Notes: a model not told the origin generated them from the letters alone. 64,000 bases of DNA from Macrothele yani (GCA_039090855.1 CM077006.1:46199336-46263335), one strand, 5' to 3'; shown: positions 1 through 12,070, numbered from the stretch's first letter. Program-made: numbers and translations.

Positions 1-476
1 GCAGTGTCTGAAATATATATCTAATTAATGCCTACATCAGTATCATCATAATATTTCATTACTGGCAGAGTCATAATAACAAATATCAGTTATGGATAAA
101 TTTCCTCTTATTTTAGAATACTGAAGTTATACAACGCTATGATATGCGAACACGTGGCTAGGTTGATCCAAATGCATAACAGCTCATTCGTGGGGTCATG
201 TGACCTTTTGTGGTGGCATGGAAGATTTGCACAGGTTTCTTAGGGTACCTCACGCTTACCATTAAAATAATATGCAGCAGATGTGTTAAACAGCTAAAAA
301 CTATAACTTCTTGAAAAAAATATTTTATTAGAAAATATGCAAAACCACCCTGGCCCAAAGAACTATACATGAGGGAACAGCATTAGGATTTTGAATAACT
401 GATATTTTTTCTTCAGACAGCCTTTATTATTTACATAATTTAGTCAAAAAAATTACACTTGGTACAGGTTATTCTA
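1..476. other. Gene-free AT-rich 3' flank
   Basis: No coding exon, RNA gene or clear repeat boundary is visible. The stretch is AT-rich and ends at the TA dinucleotide that flanks the Tc1-like element. Confidence 0.5.
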
Positions 477-2025
477 CACTGGTGTGCAAAAATTAAGGAC
501 GAAGAGGAGAAATTAGCAAAACAGCGGAACGAGCAGGCAGAATGGACTGAAAGACCACTCAGGAGATAGACTAGGGTCCGGTACGGTAGGGCATGCACAT
601 ATATGCAGCATGACGTAGGGGGGGGGTCGGAAGGGTATAAAGCACACGGGAGGTGTACGGGCAGCAATTCGGTGAAAGCTATTGCACGGTGTACATTGGT
701 TTGAATGACGTCGAGTCGCTGCCACCGTGTGATATAGCCAACAGGCAATCCAGTAGACGACACCTGGATGACTTTACCCGAGGTCGCGTCATTGGGAAGT
801 TGGAAGAAGGTCGAAGTGTGCTAGTTTGGCCCAGGAGTTTGGGATCGCTCACAGCAGCGTTTCACAAGCTTGGAGAGCATTTCAAACGACAGCAACAGCT
901 GTCCGAGAGTTTAGCAGTGGTCATCCACGAGCAACCACGGCGGCGGATGACCGGTATATTGTCCTACAGGCGACAAGAGACATACGGCAGACAGCGGAAG
1001 AAATCGCAAGGCACATGCAACAGTCGACTGAACGTCTGTTATCGCGTTTTACTGTGGCCAGGAGGCTGCACAAAAGTGGTCTATTTGCACGACGATCAGT
1101 ACGGTGTGTGCCATTAAAGCCTGCTCATTGGAGACGGCGGTTTCTGTGGTGCCAGGAACACAAGAACTGGACACATCAGCAATGGGGTCGAGTTATCTTT
1201 ACGGATGAGAGCCAATTTAGTCTGACGAGCGATTCTGGACGTATACACATCTGGAGAGAGCAGGGAACACGCAATCACACCTTAAACATCACCGAAAGGG
1301 ACCGGTTTGGAGGTGGCGGAGCTCTCGTTTGGGGCGGTATCATGCTTGGTAGCTGTACTGACCTCCACATCTTCCAAGGAGGTTCAGTCACTGGTGTCCA
1401 CTACTGTACCGAGGTTCTTCTGCCTCACATGCGTCTGTTTAGAGGTGCTGTGGGTCCTGAGTTTCTCTTCATGGATGACAACGCTACACCTCATCGTACA
1501 GTGGCTGTCGCAGAGCTGTTGGAGAGTGAAGATATTCAACGCATGGATTGGCCCGCAAGGTCCCCGGACCTAAATCCAATCGATCACGTGTGGGACCTTC
1601 TCGGGAGACGCTTGGCAGCACGTCACCAGCCGCCAGCAACAATTCCGCAGCTGCGATTGGCGCTACAAGAGGAATGGGCCGCGATGCCTCAACAGCTCCT
1701 TGACAAGATCGTCCTCAGCATGGACAGATGTTGTAAATCCTGCAACGCAGTCAGGGGTGATCATATCCCCTATTAAAGACTGGATTTTTCTTGGCAGCCA
1801 CCTGACACATGGGCGTTTCTGTCTTCTGTCCAGTTGTGCTCGAAGCTACCTTTTCAATAAAGTGCCTTTGCATCCTTTGGATTCCTTGTTTGAGGCGGTT
1901 TGGCTCACTTGTCCCATATTCTTACATCTTGGGGATCTTATAATATGATTTGAGTCGATGTGGAGCACTTCTACATGACGTTACATTCGAAAAACCGTCT
2001 CATCCTTAATTTTTGCATGCCAGTG
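477..2025 (+). mobile_element. Tc1-like DNA transposon (TA target site)
   Basis: Terminal inverted repeats begin CACTGGTGTGCAAAAATTAA on the left, and the right end read in reverse gives CACTGGCATGCAAAAATTAA. Both outer ends are flanked by TA, the target duplication of the Tc1/mariner superfamily. The length of about 1.55 kb is usual for an autonomous Tc1. The interior holds a nearly complete transposase with one frameshift. It lies downstream of the host gene's stop codon, so it is outside the coding region. The relatively long open frame suggests it is one of the younger copies here. Confidence 0.92.
653..1776 (+). pseudogene. Tc1-like transposase, one frameshift, DD34D
   Basis: The N-terminal helix-turn-helix region (RHLDDFTRGRVIG) is read in one frame to about 820, and the rest continues in another frame from about 826 (MAQEFGIAHSS) to the stop at 1776. 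A single small indel therefore breaks the gene. The catalytic motifs are visible: FTDESQFSL for the first Asp, MDDNATPHR for the second and SPDLNPIDHVWD for the third. Exactly 34 residues separate the second and third positions, as in Tc1 DD34E enzymes, but the third residue is Asp rather than Glu. No in-frame ATG is obvious before the helix-turn-helix, so the true start is unclear. The C-terminal end is complete by family length. Confidence 0.88.
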
Positions 2026-4227
2026 TATATAATCAGTTTGCTACTGCACTTTTAATTAGTATTGCATGTTATTGGGGGAAATAAAACTTCTTTTCTTCTA
2101 TAATGAAAAGTAAAACACTTTTACAAAGGGGTGGGGGGGGGTATGTGTGGGTAATAATTCTACTGACATACTTCTCATTTATTATTTAACTGAAAATTGA
2201 TTTTTACTATATATTTTAGACATCTTGTTTTGTCTTACACACACACACACAAGTAGTGTACCTGAAGAATTACCATAAAAATTAAATTATTACTCAAATT
2301 AACTACTTTCCTAAATGCTGCAGCTAATTTCATGTAAAATATTTATCCCAAACTTTCACAACCTCCTGCATATTTTTGACATTAATCTCACGATTTTCCA
2401 CATCTTTGAATAAAAGACATTTTGGAATTTTTACAATTAGTGTAATCTTAAAAATGTCAAATACACAGTGAAACTCCTACCTTCATCTCAGAAGGAAGCT
2501 TGACACCTGCTACAGAAAAGAACCTCATGCTGCAAGTGCTTCTTTTGCATATTTGACACCGGTGAATATGAGAAGTTTGATGTTATTTTTAGTTTTTGCT
2601 TTCCCCTTATGATGCAATTCATTCAAACAATAGAATTCATGCAGATTTTTCAAAGTCCATTTAAGGAATTTTTAAGGAGTCTGAAACCTGCTTTCCCAAA
2701 GTTGATGACGACACCAGAACTTTCAAGAGTTTTTAAAAATTTTAATTCTCTGAAAATGTATGCACCAGCCTTCAATCAGGATAGCATGCATTAAATCAAG
2801 TGAGAAGATAGTGTGTGTCTTACATCAAGTGAAAAGATATCATGGCATAATTTGGTGCCTGTAGCATCTCCTCTCCCTTCAGCATCATTGGAATATGAGA
2901 AAGACGATGATCTCATTCACAGAAAACAAATTTTCAGATTTATTTTTCGAGGGAAGGGTAGTATGTGGAGCTCATATGTCACAGATGCTAAAGATCAACT
3001 CTATGGCAATTTTGTTTTTAATTTTACTGATTTGCTTAGTTTTTCTCAGGCTGTTATATTGAATTAATAAAATTTTCATTAAATTTTTACTGTTTATTTA
3101 TTTATAAATTAATTTCTTCCTGCTATCTTTAAGTACTTAAAATAGTATGTTTAAAAGCAAAAATATGCAATAATGGTTGTAAATTTTTATGCTTCAAGAA
3201 AGCATTCCCACTATTTACACTTACAAAAAAAAAAAAACTCTTAAATTTTGCTAGGTCTTTAGAAACACATTCCTTGCATAAAATTATTAGACCATTATCT
3301 GCATATATTGCCAGCTTATCCTAGAAAAAGACTAAATTGTAGACTATGCCTAAAAAAAATCATTAAAAGAAATACTGAGTTTGAACCAGTTACACATTCA
3401 GGGGAAACAGTATGAATTTCAAGAGTATGCTTCCTTTCAAAAGGAAAGTATTCAATCTTGCAGATAATCAGCACTTATAAAAAATACAGAGCACAAGTAC
3501 AGAGACAGATAGGTAGATAAAAATAAAATAAAAAATATATTTAAAAAAAGCTGCATGAGGAATCACCACATCACCATGAGCTGAAAAACACTGATAATTA
3601 ACAAGGAATTCATCTATGAATTAACTAAGAGCAAACAGTGCATTATTTGCATTATCTATATACTATTTCATCTTTTTTCCCCAAGATATTACAATTCAAA
3701 AGCTAGTATTCTATAATCTGTGGCCATATGAACTGTTCAGTGGTATCTAATAGATCAAGATGTGTATCAACAGAGCAGTCTCAGGCAGAATCATTTGCAA
3801 TGAATACACTAGCAATGCTTCAATAAATAATGCACAAATTAACTGAAATTAAGACTAGCTCTATGAGGTCCACAAAAAAGATATTAACATCATCTTTTCA
3901 GTTTACAAAATATTTAGTGGAAGAAACATGCTTACAAATACCTAGCAAAAAAAAAAAAGTCCACTCACAAATATATAATGTGTGAATTTCAAGTTCTCAT
4001 ATGTAAAATAAACTATATACAATTATGAATATCTGATGACAATCTCTTTTCATTCCTAGGATGAAATCAGACTACATACATGCATATATATATGAGATTC
4101 TGACAACAACCTGTCTTCCTTTTTAAGTGCTTGATAATTACTATTTTTTTTTAAATAAACAATTTTACAGACTACACACATGATAACCAAACTCAACTAG
4201 GGTTCCAACAACACAGAAAATGTTCTC
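2026..4227. other. 3' flank of VARS2, no gene seen
   Basis: AT-rich DNA directly downstream (minus strand) of the synthetase stop codon, so it should contain the 3' UTR. The first AATAAA-type signals on the minus strand that I noticed lie near 3090-3100, which would imply a UTR of about 1.1 kb; this is a weak inference. G-runs near 2129-2140 and a CA run near 2240 are simple sequence. No transposon ends or open frames with recognisable motifs are present. Confidence 0.4.
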
Positions 4228-4347
4228 TTAACTTCTCAAATTATGCTCACGGTCTTTTGGAGTTGAGGCATCTCCTTTGGCACTTTCTGATTCCTGCTTA
4301 CCTGGACGATTTAAAAGTTTCTGCAACTCTGCTTCAAGTATAGCTTT
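4228..4347 (-). CDS. VARS2: Valyl-tRNA synthetase, terminal coding exon
   Basis: Acceptor TTCTGTATGATGTAG precedes the frame, which starts in phase 0 with KAILEAELQKLLNRP and ends HNLRS followed by TAA at 4230-4228. This gives 39 codons plus stop. The leucine and charged residues at its start continue the C-terminal coiled-coil tail of bacterial-type valyl-tRNA synthetases, which contacts the tRNA; the last 20 or so residues are polar and probably disordered. The phase matches the preceding exon at 12199-12339. Confidence 0.82.
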   Translation of the reverse strand, partial: KAILEAELQKLLNRPGKQESESAKGDASTPKDREHNLRS

Positions 4348-4740
4348 CTACATCATACAGAAAGATACAATAAGAAAAATTTCATGTCAAATCTGAACTG
4401 AAAAGTGGAAAATACCTGCTTGCATTTAAATACACAAAAATGTTCTAAAAATCAAAACTGAAATTACACTCAAAATTCAATGAACATTAAAACACTGCAT
4501 GCTAATGAAATCAGGGCAAATCTTAGTGATGAAATATCTTAAGAATCTAACTGCTGTTGAGCCTCGATTAAATGATTTTCACTTTTATGCAGAATTCTGC
4601 ATTGGTCCTGATGGTTTGCTGTAGTTTCTATCGCTTTTTTAATTCAGTTATACGTGTTAATTGATAATGAGGAGCTATACACCAACTATGTAGAAAATAG
4701 TAAAAAAATTATACTAGTAATACGATTCATTGGTGTAAGA

Positions 4741-5028
4741 ATATATAAATAAACGTTTCCAAGCTTTCACACATCAACAGATGGCTTTTTCAAGGAAGAG
4801 AGACAAACTGCAGTCTGAATAATTCAACAATTGAATGTGGTGACTTGACTTGACAATAAAATGGTGACTATTCGATTCAAAAGGTCAGAAATCTGTTTAT
4901 TGTCAAGTCAAGTCACTGCATTCAAATTGTTGAAGTGTTCTATTATTCAAATTGCAGTTTCTGTCTCTCTTCCTTGAAAAAGTCTTCTGGTTGGTGTGCA
5001 AAAGCTTGAAAATGTATGTTTATATACT
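4741..5028. repeat. Hairpin of PLE family A terminal sequence
   Basis: Two inverted arms, about 4741-4857 and 4898-5028, flank a 40-bp spacer. The right arm (TTGTCAAGTCAAGTCACTGC, then CTTCCTTGAAAAAG and GTGCAAAAGCTTG) matches the sequence just before and within the terminal repeat of the Penelope-like element at 8940-9045. The hairpin is therefore an orphan terminal piece of that family, lying in the last VARS2 intron. Point differences between the arms show it is not very recent. Confidence 0.75.
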
Positions 5029-6149
5029 AGCCTATAGCCTGTCCTGAGATGGTTGTTTTTATTAAGCTTTAAGTAAATATTAATATATAAGGGATGTTTC
5101 CTGTCCTAAGACGGGGAAATTTTTAATTGAAGCAGATTGAAACCAAATCAGATAGACCCCTGCTGTTTTGTAAGGAACTGTAGTTAAAACTTATATAGTA
5201 AGAACTCATTCATGTTAGAACTGAAAATTATATGCTATTTATTTCCATTTTTTAAAAGACCTCGCGATAAATATTCTGCACAAAGCATTTGTTGTTGTTC
5301 AACAATATCCCTTGTAATCCAGTTGTTTTCATGTAAACTTACGTTAATAACTTTTGCTTTGATTTTTCACATTAACTTGTTTTTTCTCCGGCACACACGT
5401 TTTTCCGCTCACGGTTTGTTTTAGACTGTCCTATCCGAAGTTTAATTTGAAGCTACATACTGAAGCTTTTTCTGCAAAATAATGCAATATCTGGTATTAC
5501 AAATTGGAACTATGTAAATTCTCGACAACATGCTATTGGGCTGACATCTGCGCTTAGATGCAATCTTGCTCACTACGACATCACAAGATTTCCGTTTTTA
5601 TTGCAGGTTAGAGATTTAGATAGATCGATATTTTGTAAAATGTATAATATAATCAGCACTAAACTCGGAAAATTAGTTAAAGTAAAAAGTAAAAAATAAT
5701 TAAAGTATACAAATTAATATTCAAATTGTGCTAAAGAAAATTCATACAAACACAACTTGCCATGATATTAAGATTTTAATTCGAATTTTGTAGATCAGAA
5801 AAACACAACTTGAGTCATTAATAATCCAACGTTTTCAAATTAGCACGCGATCACCTTGACATCTGAAAGTGATCTTGTGCTATTACATAGCAGGCAATCA
5901 TTTTGACATTGCGAGAGCACACACGAATTGATTGATAAGTGATGACGCAACAATGCAGACGTTGATGTGTTGTCAAGCGTTCCAGAGAGACCTGGGTGTT
6001 TATAATAATTCTTACACCAATAAATCAAATTACTAGTATAGTTTTACTATTTTCTATGGTTATATGCAATTTATTTATATGCTTTTAGCAATTATACGTC
6101 AAAATTTGAGTTTCAGATCATAAAAAAAAGTTCTTTGATTCTTTTATAC
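5029..6149. other. Intron sequence with repeat duplication
   Basis: No gene is seen. About 5613-5680 (TAGATCGATATTTTGTAAAA...) is repeated at 6296-6358 immediately before the PLE terminal repeat, so it probably belongs to the same element family or marks a tandem partial copy. Confidence 0.45.
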
Positions 6150-6296
6150 AAGAGCTGTTCTGAAAGTATGTGGACTGAGGTCACTTTCTGATTGTGTGTT
6201 ACTTGGAGGTTCGATGTGGGCTTCCTTTTCAAAATAGCAACCTTCACATGCTATGCACCATTTCCAGTGGTCCACAATCTTCTGAAACACGTGCTA
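6150..6296 (-). pseudogene. Mariner transposase C-terminal fragment
   Basis: Read on the minus strand, the segment encodes DHWKWCIACEGCYFEKEAHI and then a tail typical of the last residues of mariner-type transposases, followed by a GTTCTGAAAGTATGTGGAC-like terminal sequence. Only the extreme 3' end remains, so it is a dead fragment next to the PLE. Confidence 0.55.
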
Positions 6297-6358
6297 GAAA
6301 TTTAGATAGATCGATATTTTGCAAAATGTATAATATAATCAGCACTAAATGCGGAAAA

Positions 6359-6509
6359 TTAGCTGTCTACCTTCCTTGAGAAAGCCATCTGGTTGATGTG
6401 TGAAAGCTTGGAAATTTTTATTTTTATTCTACGCCATGAAATTTTCGGATTTTTAGTATAGTTATACTATTTTGAGTATAATTTGGTGTACAGTTCCTAC
6501 TTTTTGAAC
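6359..6509 (+). repeat. 5' terminal direct repeat (pLTR) of PLE family A
   Basis: A 151-bp block beginning TTAGCTGTCTACCTTCCTTG that recurs almost unchanged at 8989-9139, with about three base differences. Direct terminal repeats of this sort (pseudo-LTRs) are typical of Penelope-like elements. It contains TTGATGTGTGAAAGCTTGGA, a degenerate version of the motif seen in the other PLE tails in this window. Confidence 0.85.
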
Positions 6510-6528
6510 TTGTTGCAGTCTCCCAGCA

Positions 6529-8801
6529 ATGTGGAACACCTTTAAATCATTTCGACAGCTTAGATTCAAACTGGAGATAGAACGGTCCCATCTCGAATTC
6601 CTAACCGCTTGCAAGACATTCGACTTGATCCCAAAGTTCCTTAATTTTAAGACGTCAGTAAAAGGATCATGGTTTGAGAGGAAAAAGAAAAATTTCTATG
6701 CCAGACCTTGTCAAGGATAATGAACTTGAGAAGAAAGAACGTCATGTCACTAGAAATCCGGTGTTATAACCTATATATGAACTTGCATAGTCTTTGCGAC
6801 CCTATTACCTTCAACAACCTTACCGTCCATCCGGGTAGATATGTTAGTCGAAAGACTCCAGTCTTCCTTTTCATCCAGACACAGTATGAAACTGGATTAG
6901 CTGAAGTCTTCCCAGACTCCTAAACCTAAAGATTTCACCATTCCCTTCGTCAATATTTCTAACCGAACGCTCACCCGAGTGGAAACTAAAGTTTTGGAAC
7001 TTGGACTGAAGTTCTGCTTCCAATCGAGACCGAACCCTAAAAGCGTCATTTCTGAGTTTGAGACCATAAATATCGCGAATTCCAGAAGACAACAAAGATG
7101 AACTACGTCAACTGTGTTGCTCTAGGTTAAAATCATGGTACAATCAGAAGCAATCGTTTAATAATTTCAAAATTCCAAGGACGATTCCCAACCTTAGAAA
7201 TGACCACTCCATAATACTGACACTAATGGACAAATCCGGCCAGATAGCGATAATGGACCCAGCGGATTATAATAAAAAACTAAAAGAATTTATATCCAAT
7301 TCTGGATCTATAATCTTACGAAGGAATCCTCTAAATTCTTGGATTGCACAGGTAAAAAGAACTGCAAGGTCAACTGATATTCCAGATGATCTCAAGAAAT
7401 CCGCCAAATTACTGCCTGGCCCTCAGATCCCAAAACTCTTCGGCAGACTTAAGCACCACAAACCCGGCAATCCATTAAGACCAATCGTGTCTAGAAGATC
7501 CGCACCGACGTACCACTTAGAGAAAGCGTTAAATAATTCTTACCTAATCATCTACCGGAGTGGGACTTTATAATAACCTCCACTCTAGATTTTATCACGA
7601 AAATCAAGCAGCTCACCATTGAACAACGCAACATTATCGGCAGTTTCGACATAGTTTCTCTTTATCCATCGATCCCTGCACTGGAAGCCATCAGAACATT
7701 GAAAGAGGCTATATCGAATTCATCAGTTTATTCTCAGGTCTTGCCTCAGCATTTTCAAATTAATGGACTTGGTCTCAAATTCCAGCTACTTCAGTTTTCG
7801 AGGGCAAATTTATAAGCAAGTAAATGGCGCTCTGATGGGATCTTCGCTCTCAGCCGTCCTTGTGGAAGCAATACTTTGCCTCATTGAGCAACATATATTC
7901 ACCAACGTCACCCCAAGACCTACCACCTGGCTACGATATGCAGACGACGTATTTTTCATATGGCCACACGGAAAAGAGACTATCCCGTTTTTCCTCGATA
8001 AAAATAAAATATATACACCCTACAATCAATTTCACCATGGAGCTTGAACACAATGGTACCTTACCTTATCTCGACGTCTCAGTGAGCAAATTGAATGACA
8101 ACCGCCTTCATACGGAAGTCTATAATAAACCCACCTCTGTTCTCAACCTGATGCTCCACATTTCATTCTGCCCTGATGATTACAAGACCGCCTTATTCTG
8201 TTCTCAAATTAGAAGAGCCTTTGCTGTCTCATCCGATGTCCATTCTAGACAATCCGAACTAAGAAACATCGTCGAATTGGCCACTGAGGAAGGATATACT
8301 TCAAACCAGATGCATAACTTTATCGAGAAAGCCAGAACCAGCAGTGCTAATAATATTTCTATGCCGCAACTTCGCTACCTGGGCTCCATTCCGTACATAC
8401 CAAATGTTTCCTATCAACTAAAAAACGTGCTCAGGAGGATGAACTTCGGTGTCGGCATAAGGTCTCCGGCATCTTTATACACGATGCTTAAGAGAAATAT
8501 TAACAAGCCCTCTCTTCTCAATGAGGCAGGTGTTTATGCCATCCCACTAAAATATCCGGACGACTCCAGGTGATACTACATCGGAATGACTAAACGTTCA
8601 TTTGGAATTAGAATCAGCGAACATAAAAGGGATACAAGAGACGGGAAAATAACCACTGCCCTATCAAGAGAAGTCAAGTTCAAGTCTGCCGATCCTATAT
8701 GGAGTGATGAAAAGAAATTAGCTTCATACTCCACACCCAAATCTACTGCCCATTCGCGAAACCTTGGAAATCTTGACCAGCTGCGAGGCTTGCAACGATA
8801 G
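6529..8801 (+). pseudogene. PLE reverse transcriptase-GIY-YIG polyprotein, broken
   Basis: Broken into several frames. Near 6530-6660 is an N-terminal piece (LEIERSHLEFLTACKTFDLI). From 7226 the fingers region carries PKLFGRLKHHKPGNPLRPIV. Around 7640-7680 is palm motif A, GSFDIVSLYPSIP. Around 7825-7860 is GALMGSSLSAVLVE. Near 7935-7965 is the catalytic YADD in LRYADDVFFIWPHG. From 8040 the thumb continues with LPYLDVSVSKLNDNRLH. At the end AGVYAIPLKYP and, after a TGA at about 8572, YYIGMTKRSFGIRISEHK form the GIY-YIG domain. The stop inside GIY-YIG and shifts near 7570, 7760 and 8040 disable it. Confidence 0.88.
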
Positions 8802-8988
8802 TGTCTCTCTGGAGTAGACACGTATTTGGAATGAATTCTTCAAATAATGCTGAGTTTTCTATAATAGTAATCGCGTGCCCAACCAACGTGACCTCGTTTC
8901 TTCGAAATATCACGTTTGCTCTTAATCATTTTGTATAGTCAAGTCACTGCGTTCAAAGTGTTGAAATGTTTTATTATCCAGTTTGTAG

Positions 8989-9139
8989 TTAGCTGTCTAC
9001 CTTCCTTGAGAAAGCCATCTGGTTGATGTGCGAAAGCTTGGAAATTTTTATTTTTATTCTACGCCAAGAAATTTTCGGATTTTTAGTATAGTTATACTAT
9101 TTTGAGTATAATTTGGTGTACAGTTTCTACTTTTTGAAC
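8989..9139 (+). repeat. 3' terminal direct repeat (pLTR) of PLE family A
   Basis: Second copy of the 151-bp block of 6359-6509. The preceding 50 bases (GTCAAGTCACTGCGTTCAAA) also occur in the hairpin at 4741-5028, tying that hairpin to this family. Confidence 0.85.
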
Positions 9140-9296
9140 ATTTTATACTCCTTTAAAACATAAATTTTATAGTAGTATTTAACATTTTGAAATTTCGTTT
9201 GTGTTTCTTTTTTTTTTAACCTAAAAAAAAAAAAAGAAACGTTTATGTCTTTCTTTTTTTTTAACCTAAAAAAAAAAAAAGAACCGTTTATGTGTT

Positions 9297-9328
<32 letters not shown>

Positions 9329-10084
9329 GCCGTCCCCTAGAAAAATGTAAAACCAAGGTTTCACTGTAACTATCACTTTCATGGTACAGAGTAGGGAAGG
9401 TTGTTTTATTTAATGATTTTCAGACAGCATTGGGGAGTCAAAAACCCTTTTTACACCATCAATGTTATTCACTCTGATGGCTTTTTATGTTGCTATCGCT
9501 TTACGATGCTATTTCCATTGTAGAAGGCTGTGTTTTGAAGCATAGTCATGCTAACTTTGTCCCACTCATTCTTTGCATGCTTCCCAAAGTCTTGCATGCA
9601 GCTGTCTTTACCGAAAAACATATTTCAATATCATAAAGAGGCAGAAATCCATCGAAGAGGCTTCAGGAGATTTGACAGAAATGTCACTTGGCCACTTAGC
9701 ATAAAAAATTTGAGTTGATTTTGAATTGTAGTTTGATGCATGATTTTGGTGAATGTGTACCAGAGTTTTATCACTATCACACAGCGCTGACTGGCACTTC
9801 CTGCTCATAAATTGGTGCCAGAATCTCTGTCTGATAACTTTGGCATTTTTAGCTGGAATCCAGTGACAATCACGAAGCCTTGCAGGAAAGTTACAATGAT
9901 TCTCAATACCATTTTGGAAAGGCCTTGTACAGTCCCACCAATAGTAGATTCATGGGGTTTGTTGCAATGTGATAGGTGGACACAGGCTTTGTCCAAAGTC
10001 ATCACATACTTCCACCTTTCACTGGCCAAAAAGATTATTCTTTGAATAAAGCTCATGTTGAAAACTGGCTTCCTAGTTTCTTAA
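9140..10084. other. Intron; poly-T tracts and a possible pogo-like end
   Basis: Long A/T tracts occupy 9200-9330 and include a duplicated TTTTTTTTAACCTAAAAAAA motif. The piece ending ACCAAGGTTTCACTGTA near 9370 resembles a pogo-type terminal repeat and recurs near 44,740-44,785. I see no coding sequence with recognisable motifs from 9370 on. Confidence 0.4.
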
Positions 10085-10541
10085 ATTAAATACTTAATTA
10101 AACTTCCAATATGGTTTTTTTCTCCTAAGAAATATTTATTCTAAAACGCAAATTTTCGGAAAAAAATTCTTCTCCTACATCAGTCTGTCTTTTATTGTCA
10201 CTCTTACTCCATCACTATCATGGTTACAGTTATTTTTCACCAAATCTTGCCAGATGTTAGGCAGGGACAAACCTCTGAAGTCATTGATGATAAAAATTGA
10301 GAAAAATCAGAATTCCATCATCAATGACTGCAGAAGTTTGTCCCTCCTAACATCTGGCAAGATTTGGTGAAAAATGACCATAACTGTGATAGTGACCGAG
10401 TAAGAATGACAACAAAAGGCAGCCTGATGAAGGAGAAGAGTTCTCTCCAAAAATTTGCAATTTAAAATAAATATTTCTAAGGAGCAAAAAAACAAAAACA
10501 AAAAAAACACATATTAGAAGTTTAATTAGGTACTTAAAGAA
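10085..10541. repeat. Large palindrome with PLE-tail motif
   Basis: Arms of about 205-225 bp (10085-10291 and 10317-10541) flank a 25-bp spacer. The right arm contains CTGATGA (10424-10430), a GGAGA/TCTCC stem and AAAA, the same layout as the tails of the recognised Penelope-like elements here. No reading frame remains. I interpret it as a solo inverted PLE tail. Confidence 0.7.
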
Positions 10542-11182
10542 AACTTATTTTTCATAGAGTTTTCAGCAATTTCAAGATTATTTTTCATAGAGTTTCAGCA
10601 TGTTTCAGAGATAAGAGACCACTTATCTCTAAAACATGCCTTGCAAGATACTTGTGTACCCAACTTTTATGATGTTTCAGCAAATTAAAAATCTTTGTGG
10701 ATTACACTGTTAATGGTTTCTATGGATACTTCTGTCTTCCATGCCGTGATGTGCTGTATCACTTGGTTTGGTCCTGACACCAACATCTTCACTTTCTCAA
10801 TGACAGCCATGGAACGACTTGTGCTCGCCCTTGGATTTAGCTGTTTTGAATCAATCAGGTGGTTTTCACTGTGCGAAATTCCTTTGCTATGTATTACAGC
10901 ATGCATGCTGTTATCATCTGAAAATAACTACATTTCACATTGGACAGGGCTGTGATGTACTCTTCCCTGAAGTAGGGCATTTTTGGATGCATCATCTGTA
11001 TTAGACTTATAATAGTTTATGGCATTCTAAACTTCAGGGTGACCTTGATGCAAATCTGAGTCTGCTTACTGTCTGACTTTCAAACTGGTCATGCCATACT
11101 TGCTCATGGAAATCATTATAACAGATCCTGAATTACCTGCAGATTCAATAGTTCTACCAGATCATTTGCTTAATTCCTAACA
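10542..11182. other. Intron, no gene seen
   Basis: Apart from a short perfect hairpin at about 10592-10646 (CAGAGATAAG / CTTATCTCT) nothing is recognised. The open stretches on both strands are short and have no known motifs. Confidence 0.4.
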
Positions 11183-12070
11183 CAGTAGAACCCACTTATA
11201 ACAATGCCACATTCAAGGAGATCTCAGATTTAAAAATCAAAACCGAAACTTTTGTTTGGTATAATGTTAATTTAAAGCTAATTCGACGTTTTTAATGAAC
11301 AAAATGTAATAAAGTTTCCATATTTAATAAGGGAGTGAAAAGCTATGATGACCACTTTTAACAAGTGAAGTAACAAAATTTAATGAAATCCCATATGTAA
11401 CAAAGCAAAGAAAATGCACTGCCCTGGAATGAAGTGATAAAAATGGTAATATACAAGACAAAATTGCAAAGGAATAGTGGAATCTCGTTGTGCTAGTGGA
11501 AGAATGTTAATAGAAAAGGAATGGGGTTTAAAGATTACATCAAAACACTCTTCCTGTCACCCATTCTAAGGAGCTATGGCATGGGTGTACTGCATCAGCA
11601 GAGTTGAAAACAGTCTCTTAGGCAAAAAAAAAAAAAAAAATCAGTGGAGCTCAAGCACATTAAAGTGGATTTCTGGGAGACAACTGCAGAGAGGAATGGG
11701 AGTGTCATCGGAAGGGAAACAGGAGAGAACAATTCCTGGAATTGTGTCCGTTTCCCCTTTCACTCTCCAAAGTGAGCACTGCATTGAGAGAATCAGTGCT
11801 GCTTTTGCTTCATGTGTACTGTGTTGTTAAACTGTGGTCATTCTCAGTCCAGCTGATTATACTTAAAAGGTTTGATGAATTAATTACAATGCTAATGTAG
11901 TTAATTAATTAAATCTTTCAAGTATATCAAATTGTTATGGATAAATAACATAAATGTATATACATATTTTTACATGACTGGAATTTTCACAAAAACGGAT
12001 TTAGTGAGCACCCGGATTAAAAAAGGATTTCCACCAGTCCTGGGCTCCTCGTTATAAGCAGACTCTACTG
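11183..12070. mobile_element. Non-autonomous pogo-like element
   Basis: The ends are CAGTAGAACCCACTTATAAC and, in reverse, CAGTAGAGTCTGCTTATAAC, an imperfect inverted repeat of the type seen in pogo/Tigger elements. The flanking dinucleotides are CA on both sides, possibly a mutated TA duplication. The 888-bp body has no transposase motifs. It lies in the last VARS2 intron, about 130 bp from the exon acceptor-side neighbour at 12199. Confidence 0.65.

Larger units (their letters stand above)
6359..9139 (+). mobile_element. Penelope-like retroelement, family A
   Basis: A 2.8-kb unit bounded by 151-bp direct repeats and containing a reverse transcriptase plus GIY-YIG endonuclease reading frame in the same orientation. 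PLEs insert by target-primed reverse transcription, with the GIY-YIG domain as the nicking enzyme. This copy lies in the VARS2 intron between the exons at 4228 and 12199, in antisense to the host gene. Frameshifts and a stop before the YYIG motif make it inactive. The few differences between the repeats suggest modest age. Confidence 0.88.
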
